From assembly GCA_012274205.1 (NCBI GenBank), contig JAAOZY010000402.1, forward strand, positions 1 to 9,695: 9,695 nucleotides of DNA. The letters run 5' to 3'. This document shows positions 5,063-9,695 of this stretch, in pieces; positions within the stretch are counted from its first letter, which is position 1, and each line of letters begins with the position of its first letter. The DNA comes from Betaproteobacteria bacterium. GTDB lineage: Bacteria > Pseudomonadota > Gammaproteobacteria > Burkholderiales > SG8-39. A program made the translations under genes and the position numbers. A model generated the notes under the pieces. It was given only the letters and a program-made list of their open reading frames with translations, searched no databases and was not told where the DNA came from.

Positions 5063-6214
5063 CTATTCGGCAAGAAACTCGGCGATCACCTGCCATTGGG
5101 GAATCCGGTCTGCAACCGTCTTCAGGACCGCGAGCAGCGGGACCGCGAGAAACAGCCCCCAGGCGCCCCAGAGCCAGCCGAAAAAAAGCACGGCGACAAT
5201 TACGACCGCGGAGTTCATCCTGAGGGTATAGGCTTGGAGCCAGGTATTGACGCCGAGCCCGATCACCGCGGCAATGCCGAGGACGCTGCCCACGACCATG
5301 CCGACCTGCTGCAGGTCGGAGAATTGCAGCATGGCGACGATCGCGGCTGCCGTCGCCGCCAGCGCCGAGCCGGCATAGGGAATGATATGGAACAAGCCTG
5401 CAATGGCGCCCAGGAGCAGCGCACGCTCTACGCCGATGACGGCCAGCAACCCCCAGGTGGCCAGTCCGACAAGAACGTTGGTTGCAATCATGACCAGGAG
5501 ATAACGTTGAATGTGGGTATCGATCTCGTTGAGCATGTCGATCGTAGCGCGGCGTCGGGCAAGGGAAGGCCCGGCGAGCCGGGTAAGTTTGCGGCGAAAC
5601 GCGGAGCCTGCGGTCAACAGGAAGAATGCGATAAGCAGCCCGGACGCCACCTGAAGCAGGGTGGTCATTGCGCTGGTCGTTTGTACCAGCAGAAACTGCT
5701 TGATGAAGCCCAGGCCATTACCCTGACTGGGGGGGGCGCGCGCAGGCGCGGTGCCGCCCGTCACTTCGGTCGCCGCCTTTTCCAGCTCAGTCGCGGCGCG
5801 ACCTATTTTCGCCAGCGGGCTCGCACCGGTCGACGGGTTGCCCTGCACCCGGCTGCGAATTTTGCCGGCGGCGCTGGGCAACTGCTCGACCAATTCAAGC
5901 ATGTCGCCGCGCAGCGAATACGCCACGCTCGCGGTCAGGGCCGTCGCCGTGCACAGCATGATCGCCGCGGCGAGCGCGCGCGGCAGGCGTTTCCGCTCGA
6001 GCGCATTGACCGGCAAGCGCAACGCATAACTCACGAGTATGCCGAACAGCAGAGGCGCGAAGAAGCCCTTGCTCCAGTGCAGCAGCAGCAGTCCCGCTCC
6101 GACGCCGACCACGACTTGCGACATCTCGAGCGCGCTCAGAGTGCGCCCTACGGCATCGGGCGGTAGGGTGTCCGGGACCACCGGGTCGGCGGCGCGCAAG
6201 GAAGTTTTTGTCAT
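5063..6214 (-). CDS. AI-2E-family (PerM/TqsA-like) membrane transporter
   Basis: This 383-residue inner-membrane protein starts at the ATG at 6214, with AGGG seven bases upstream. The open frame continues to 6595, but that part is the promoter region and its translation is not protein-like. The family layout is visible: two N-terminal membrane segments (about 32-68, GLLLLHWSKGFFAPLLFGILVSY) and a third at about 79-100. A soluble, partly helical region (about 101-175) is followed by segments near 185-202 and 238-262, the FHIIPYAG motif (275-282) and the closing GWLWGAWGLFLAVPLLA (346-362). Members export autoinducer-2 (TqsA), act as Na+/H+ antiporters, or are uncharacterised, so the substrate here is unknown. 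It is monocistronic with operator F directly upstream, and structured repeat copy 2 follows its stop codon. Confidence 0.9.
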   Translation of the reverse strand: MTKTSLRAADPVVPDTLPPDAVGRTLSALEMSQVVVGVGAGLLLLHWSKGFFAPLLFGILVSYALRLPVNALERKRLPRALAAAIMLCTATALTASVAYSLRGDMLELVEQLPSAAGKIRSRVQGNPSTGASPLAKIGRAATELEKAATEVTGGTAPARAPPSQGNGLGFIKQFLLVQTTSAMTTLLQVASGLLIAFFLLTAGSAFRRKLTRLAGPSLARRRATIDMLNEIDTHIQRYLLVMIATNVLVGLATWGLLAVIGVERALLLGAIAGLFHIIPYAGSALAATAAAIVAMLQFSDLQQVGMVVGSVLGIAAVIGLGVNTWLQAYTLRMNSAVVIVAVLFFGWLWGAWGLFLAVPLLAVLKTVADRIPQWQVIAEFLAE

Positions 6215-6253
6215 GTTGCGCCCTATGCAGGTGAATATCGCAAAACCGCCCGG

Positions 6254-6299
6254 AGCATAGCCGCCAATCCGCAAAAGTTCTGTCGGCGGAATTCCTACT
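6254..6299 (-). promoter_or_regulatory. Operator F plus -10 for the AI-2E gene
   Basis: TGTCGGC-GGAAT-TCCTACT at 6281-6299 is one of the best dyads in the window. On the minus strand TATGCT (6259-6254) begins 22 nt past its edge. The predicted start near 6247 gives a leader of about 33 nt. The operator is 67 bp from the ATG at 6214. The plus-strand BON gene is 320 bp away on the other side, too far for the same geometry. Confidence 0.55.
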
Positions 6300-6483
6300 C
6301 CGCAGGATGCGGTGAGCGATAAGCGTTCGCCAGGGATCGCGGACGCAGCCGTGCCGTACGCGCAAACCTTACCGGATGGTCGAGTAATTCTTACGTGAAT
6401 GACCGTGATTGCGCACGGCCGCAAAACGCGTCGGCATTCGCAGATCGATGAATAGCGCGAGAAAAAAACGCTCGCCGGTAGGC

Positions 6484-6518
6484 TGGCACGGATGCTGCTC
6501 GCAAACAGTGCGCACTGT
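6484..6518 (+). promoter_or_regulatory. Sigma54-like -24/-12 promoter and 14-bp palindrome upstream of BON operon
   Basis: TGGCAC-GGATG-CTGC (6484-6498) matches the sigma54 consensus TGGCAC-N5-TTGC except for one T, with exact spacing and both GG and GC dinucleotides kept. The predicted start is near 6510. A perfect palindrome, ACAGTGCGCACTGT (6505-6518), straddles that start. About 100 bp upstream, CCGTG-N6-CACGG (6403-6418) is a dyad in the usual place for an activator site. A sigma54 activator gene lies convergent to the operon at 7055-8173. Nothing else is evident in the gene-free stretch 6215-6539 besides operator F. Confidence 0.45.
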
Positions 6519-6539
6519 GCAGATACGAGGAAGAGCAAG

Positions 6540-6623
6540 GTGTCGTTGGGAATAGTTCTCCTGATCTTGCTGATCCTTGCGCTGCCGGGATGCATCTGTT
6601 TTCTTAGGAGAGTCCAGCCATGA
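6540..6623 (+). CDS. 27-residue hydrophobic peptide, overlapping the BON gene
   Basis: A GTG at 6540, with GAGGAAG eight to thirteen bases upstream, opens a 27-codon frame. It begins MSLGIVLLILLILALPGC and ends ICFLRRVQP. The first 16 residues form a single hydrophobic segment resembling the start of DUF3309 microproteins (SLGTILLIILILLLLGALP, from memory), but the rest of that family is missing. Its TGA overlaps the ATG of the BON gene in an ATGA, the classic arrangement for translational coupling. It may be a small membrane peptide, a decayed DUF3309 gene, or merely a leader frame for the BON gene. Confidence 0.4.
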   Translation: MSLGIVLLILLILALPGCICFLRRVQP

Positions 6624-6931
6624 CATCAATCAAGCTATTTCGCGTTCTATTCGTCGCTGCAATGTTGGCGTCCGCCGCGGGTTGTGCCGGTACGCCTCAG
6701 AAAGAAGCCACGGGAGAGTACGCCGACGACACCTTGATCACCACCAAGGTGAAGGCGGCGATATTGCATAGTCCGGCCCTCAAAGTCGCCGAAATCAACG
6801 TCGAGACGTTCAAGGGCACCGTGCAGTTGAGCGGCTTCGTGCGATCCCGGGACGCCATGAACGAGGCAGTCAGGGTCGCCAGCGGCGTCAAGGGCGTGAA
6901 GGCCGTGAGCAACGACATGCGGCTCAAATGA
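6620..6931 (+). CDS. BON-domain (OsmY-like) lipoprotein
   Basis: This 103-residue protein starts at the ATG at 6620, preceded by TAGGAGA. The signal segment MTSIKLFRVLFVAAMLASAAGC ends in an AAGC lipobox with cysteine 22; position -3 is Ala rather than Leu, acceptable but not ideal. One BON domain covers about 37-102: DDTLITTKVKAAILHSP, INVETFKGTVQLSGFV, and a closing VKAVSNDMRLK with the expected glycines. BON proteins bind phospholipid or peptidoglycan surfaces in the periplasm and are commonly induced by osmotic or envelope stress (OsmY, DolP). It is probably translated with the short upstream ORF and transcribed from the sigma54-like promoter at 6484. It converges on the sigma54 activator gene, with 123 bp between the stop codons and only a weak CCGCG/CGCGG hairpin there. 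Confidence 0.9.
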   Translation: MTSIKLFRVLFVAAMLASAAGCAGTPQKEATGEYADDTLITTKVKAAILHSPALKVAEINVETFKGTVQLSGFVRSRDAMNEAVRVASGVKGVKAVSNDMRLK

Positions 6932-7054
6932 TGTTTGCCGCGGTCGACTGATTCCCCGCGCGGTTTGGACAGAATTGCAGGCGATGGCGAACTGGTATGC
7001 CACTCGCCACGCTCTGATCACAGGCCAGGTGAGCGCGCGCGCAAGCTGAAGCTG

Positions 7055-8173
7055 TTACCCGGGCAGCGCTGCAATTCCGGCATTCACCAGTCGGGCGGGT
7101 TCACCCTGCCCTGCGCGGCTCATTCGATATTCGTTGAGCCGGTTGTACAGGGTCTTCACGCTTACCCCGAGTACTTCCGCCGCGCGTGTCTTGTTGCCGC
7201 CGCAGCACTCGAGCGTGGCGAAAATCAGGCTGCGCTGCGCGTCGCAGAGCGTGCTGCCCAACTGCACTGCGATGCAATCCCCGGCAATCGCGGGAGCGGC
7301 GATATTGGACCTGACCACCGCAGCGGCGACTTCGAGTGACTGGTCGGACAGAATGTAGGCACGATGAACCGCGTTCTTCAGTTCGCGTACGTTCCCGGGC
7401 CAGCGGTATTCGCGCAGGAACTGCAGCGAGGCCGCCGAGAATCCTTTTTGCGTGCCGTCGTCTTCATTCAGCTGGTCCAGGAATCGCTGCGCGAGAAATT
7501 CGATGTCGTTTCCGCGCTCGCGCAAAGCAGGCACCTCGATCGGGAACACTGCCAATCGATACAGCAGATCGGCACGCAGCAAGCCGGCCGCCACAGCTTC
7601 TCCAGGAGTGCGATTGGTTGCGGCGATTACTCGCACACGGACTTCGATCTCCTCATCCCCGCCGACACGGTAAAAGACACCGGACTCGAGCACTCGCAGC
7701 AGTTTTACCTGCATTTCCAATGGCATCTCGGTGATTTCGTCGAGAAACAGTATGCCGTCCGCTGCGCGCTCGAAGTATCCTCGGTGCATGCGCACTGCCC
7801 CGGTGAAGGAACCCCGCTCGTGGCCGAACAGTTCGGCTTCGATGAGATTTGCCGGGATGGCGCCGCAATTCACCGCGACAAAAGGCTTGTCGCTTTGCCT
7901 GCTCCTTTCGTGAATGGTCGTCGCCACAAGTTCCTTGCCGGTGCCGCTTTCGCCGGCGATCAGCACACTGGCGCGCGTCGGCGCCACCTTCTCGATGAGC
8001 TTGAACAGGCTGCGCATCGGCGCGGATTCGCCAAGCGGATTGCCCAGGCGGGACGGTCCGCGTATGCCGGGATACTGGCAGCCCGGATCCCCGTTCACCA
8101 GGCCCGCGTGCAGCGCCCTAACGCTGTTTGGGTTAAGCGGAACGCTCGCATCGATGTTAAGTTCAGTCGTCAT
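7055..8173 (-). CDS. Sigma54-dependent activator without receiver domain
   Basis: This 372-residue protein starts at the ATG at 8173 with AGGAG seven to eleven bases upstream. Residues 1-45 are short and match no regulatory domain. The AAA+ domain covers about 46-275: Walker A GESGTGKE (74-81), GSFTGA (121-126, the sigma54-contact loop with Ser for the usual Ala), Walker B ILFLDE (141-146), AATNR (184-188), the R-finger region LLYRL (203-207) and WPGNVREL (258-265). The Fis-type HTH is at about 325-347. It should oligomerise, bind an enhancer and remodel sigma54 polymerase using ATP. Like PspF it lacks an N-terminal sensor, so it may be controlled by a partner protein or by its own level. Operator D, 107 bp upstream, suggests the latter. 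The sigma54-like promoter at 6484 is a nearby candidate target. A decayed relative's HTH lies at 4651-4782. Confidence 0.93.
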   Translation of the reverse strand: MTTELNIDASVPLNPNSVRALHAGLVNGDPGCQYPGIRGPSRLGNPLGESAPMRSLFKLIEKVAPTRASVLIAGESGTGKELVATTIHERSRQSDKPFVAVNCGAIPANLIEAELFGHERGSFTGAVRMHRGYFERAADGILFLDEITEMPLEMQVKLLRVLESGVFYRVGGDEEIEVRVRVIAATNRTPGEAVAAGLLRADLLYRLAVFPIEVPALRERGNDIEFLAQRFLDQLNEDDGTQKGFSAASLQFLREYRWPGNVRELKNAVHRAYILSDQSLEVAAAVVRSNIAAPAIAGDCIAVQLGSTLCDAQRSLIFATLECCGGNKTRAAEVLGVSVKTLYNRLNEYRMSRAGQGEPARLVNAGIAALPG

Positions 8174-8279
8174 CGCTGGCTCCTGGGAGTTTGTACGATT
8201 TGCCGTAGAAGTATCCTTGCATGGAAAACCCTACAGCATCGGCAGATGCCTGATTCCGATGTCAGACTGCGCCTATTCC

Positions 8280-8298
8280 CGTAGGACGATTGCCGACA
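8280..8298 (-). promoter_or_regulatory. Operator D upstream of the sigma54 activator gene
   Basis: On the minus strand this reads TGTCGGC-AATCG-TCCTACG, a near-consensus copy 107 bp from the ATG at 8173. Unlike most other copies it has no convincing -10 at the standard offset (CATCGG starts at about 19). Its CGATTGCCGACAG end is identical to the weaker half-site at 542-554, which points to common origin or selection on the flank. Confidence 0.5.
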
Positions 8299-8372
8299 GT
8301 GCGCGTTTGCCGAGAGGATAAACGGCGGGCGTGGGCTGCGATCCATGTCCGGCGATCCGGTTAGGGGCGATA

Positions 8373-8457
8373 CTTACATCGTGGGAAGGCGATTCTTGCA
8401 AGATGGCCGCCGGGCCGGCCCAGGTAAGGCTTACAGCGCTTCGTGTAAGCATTACAC
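8373..8457. promoter_or_regulatory. Cluster of TGTAAG/CTTACA hexamers
   Basis: CTTACA occurs at 8373-8378 and 8430-8435 and TGTAAG at 8444-8449. Two small palindromes are formed, GTAAG-G-CTTAC (8424-8434) and GTGTAA-GCA-TTACAC (8443-8457). The hexamers are exactly the halves of the published GacA box but not in its TGTAAG-N6-CTTACA arrangement. They lie mid-way between the divergent sigma54 activator and multi-HAMP genes, about 75 bp beyond operator D and 120 bp before operator E. Confidence 0.35.
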
Positions 8458-8577
8458 AGTTGTGCACCGCGACTGTGCGAGTCAGCGGTGCCGCAAGTTC
8501 AGATGAACCGCCGATGGATGTTCAACACCGGCAGGTCTCGACGCCTGTGAATCACGCCTGGGCACACGCAAGGCCGA

Positions 8578-8620
8578 TGTAGGACAATGTCCGACACGCC
8601 AATCAGACTATTCCTACATT
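8578..8620 (+). promoter_or_regulatory. Operator E plus -10 for the multi-HAMP kinase gene
   Basis: TGTAGGA-CAATG-TCCGACA (8578-8596) is the most symmetric copy in the window: 6 of 7 arm positions pair. On the plus strand TACATT (8615-8620) begins 19 nt past the edge, predicting a start near 8627. Further half-sites follow: TCCTACA (8612-8618), TGTCGGC (8624-8630) and TGTCGGA (8635-8641), so several dimers might bind here. Confidence 0.55.
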
Positions 8621-8626
8621 CGGTGT

Positions 8627-8820
8627 CGGCGGGTTGTCGGAGTATCTGCACCATATGAACCTGCGTCCCGGACTCCGCAGGGAAAAAGGCAGGGGCGCTC
8701 GAGATGCAGGTTTGAGATTCATCTGGGGAGTGCGGGCGGAAGCCCGTTTCGGCGCTTGGCCGCTTTTGCCTTTTCCTATGCACCCGCATCGCAGCAGGTT
8801 TTCTCCTTCGGAGGGCTGTA
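8627..8820 (+). other. Long untranslated leader of the multi-HAMP gene
   Basis: If operator E drives the gene, about 190 nt of leader precede the ATG at 8821. The leader has a tetraloop hairpin CGGGC-GGAA-GCCCG (8733-8746) and inverted segments AACCTGC (8658-8664) and GCAGGTT (8706-8712). GGA trinucleotides occur near 8639, 8669, 8681, 8727 and 8738, one in the tetraloop, as in CsrA/RsmA target RNAs. No open frame with a ribosome site is visible. The remainder of the gene-free stretch 8174-8820 holds operators D and E and the hexamer cluster. Confidence 0.3.

Positions 8821-9695
<875 letters not shown>

Noticed and set aside
6215..6595. N-terminal extension of the AI-2E frame up to 6595
   Set aside because: The family fold starts after the ATG at 6214, which has its own ribosome site. 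The upstream part contains operator F and its -10 and translates to non-protein-like sequence.
6935..7020. Terminator between the BON and sigma54-activator genes
   Set aside because: Only a 5-bp CCGCG/CGCGG stem with a long loop and a short T run; too weak to annotate.
8382..8399. Second sigma54-like promoter, TGGGAAG...TTGC
   Set aside because: The spacing between the GG and GC elements is three bases too long, and the -24 box lacks CAC.

Overview
The window looks like a piece of a GC-rich betaproteobacterial chromosome (Burkholderiales/Nitrosomonadales-like). This rests on the style of its proteins: a barrel-less OmpA with a Pro-rich linker, a BON lipoprotein, a Crp/Fnr regulator without FNR cysteines and a multi-HAMP kinase. 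There is no rRNA, tRNA, CRISPR array, phage gene or transposase. Most genes are either signal-transduction proteins or envelope proteins.

Layout, left to right. (1) 1-328, minus: start of a secreted glycine-rich protein that runs off the left edge. (2) 731-1225, minus: stand-alone phosphoreceiver protein. (3) 1481-1717, plus: small putative lipoprotein. (4) 1791-2489, minus: OmpA-C-domain protein. (5) 2623-3447, minus: Crp/Fnr-family regulator. (6) 3883-4518, minus: NarL/FixJ (GacA/UvrY-like) response regulator, preceded by a decayed Fis-type HTH fragment at 4651-4782. (7) 5063-6214, minus: AI-2E-family membrane protein. (8) 6540-6931, plus: a 27-codon hydrophobic ORF overlapping a BON-domain lipoprotein gene, with a sigma54-like promoter upstream. 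(9) 7055-8173, minus: sigma54 activator without a receiver domain. (10) 8821 to the right edge, plus: N-terminal part of a soluble kinase-type protein built of 92-residue HAMP repeats.

The main discovery is a 19-bp dyad, consensus TGTMGGM-N5-TCCTACR, found eight times in under 10 kb: 509, 1304, 2575, 3541, 4851, 6281, 8280 and 8578 (left ends). One copy lies upstream of almost every gene, usually 65-110 bp from the start codon. In four copies a -10-like hexamer begins exactly 20 nt past the gene-proximal edge, and in two more it begins 19 or 22 nt past it. That would centre the operator near -41, the position of a class II activator. The half-sites resemble the GacA box (TGTAAG-N6-CTTACA), so a NarL/FixJ regulator, possibly the one encoded here, is the natural candidate. 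The locus therefore reads as a clustered regulon coupling a kinase, receivers, a Crp/Fnr protein and a sigma54 activator to envelope proteins (OmpA, BON, AI-2E, glycine-rich secreted protein).

A second unexplained element is a structured repeat present twice (about 607-735 and 4955-5041), each copy just past the stop codon of a minus-strand gene. It has a conserved GAGGGG/CCCCTC hairpin and a second stem whose sequence differs between copies while the pairing is kept.
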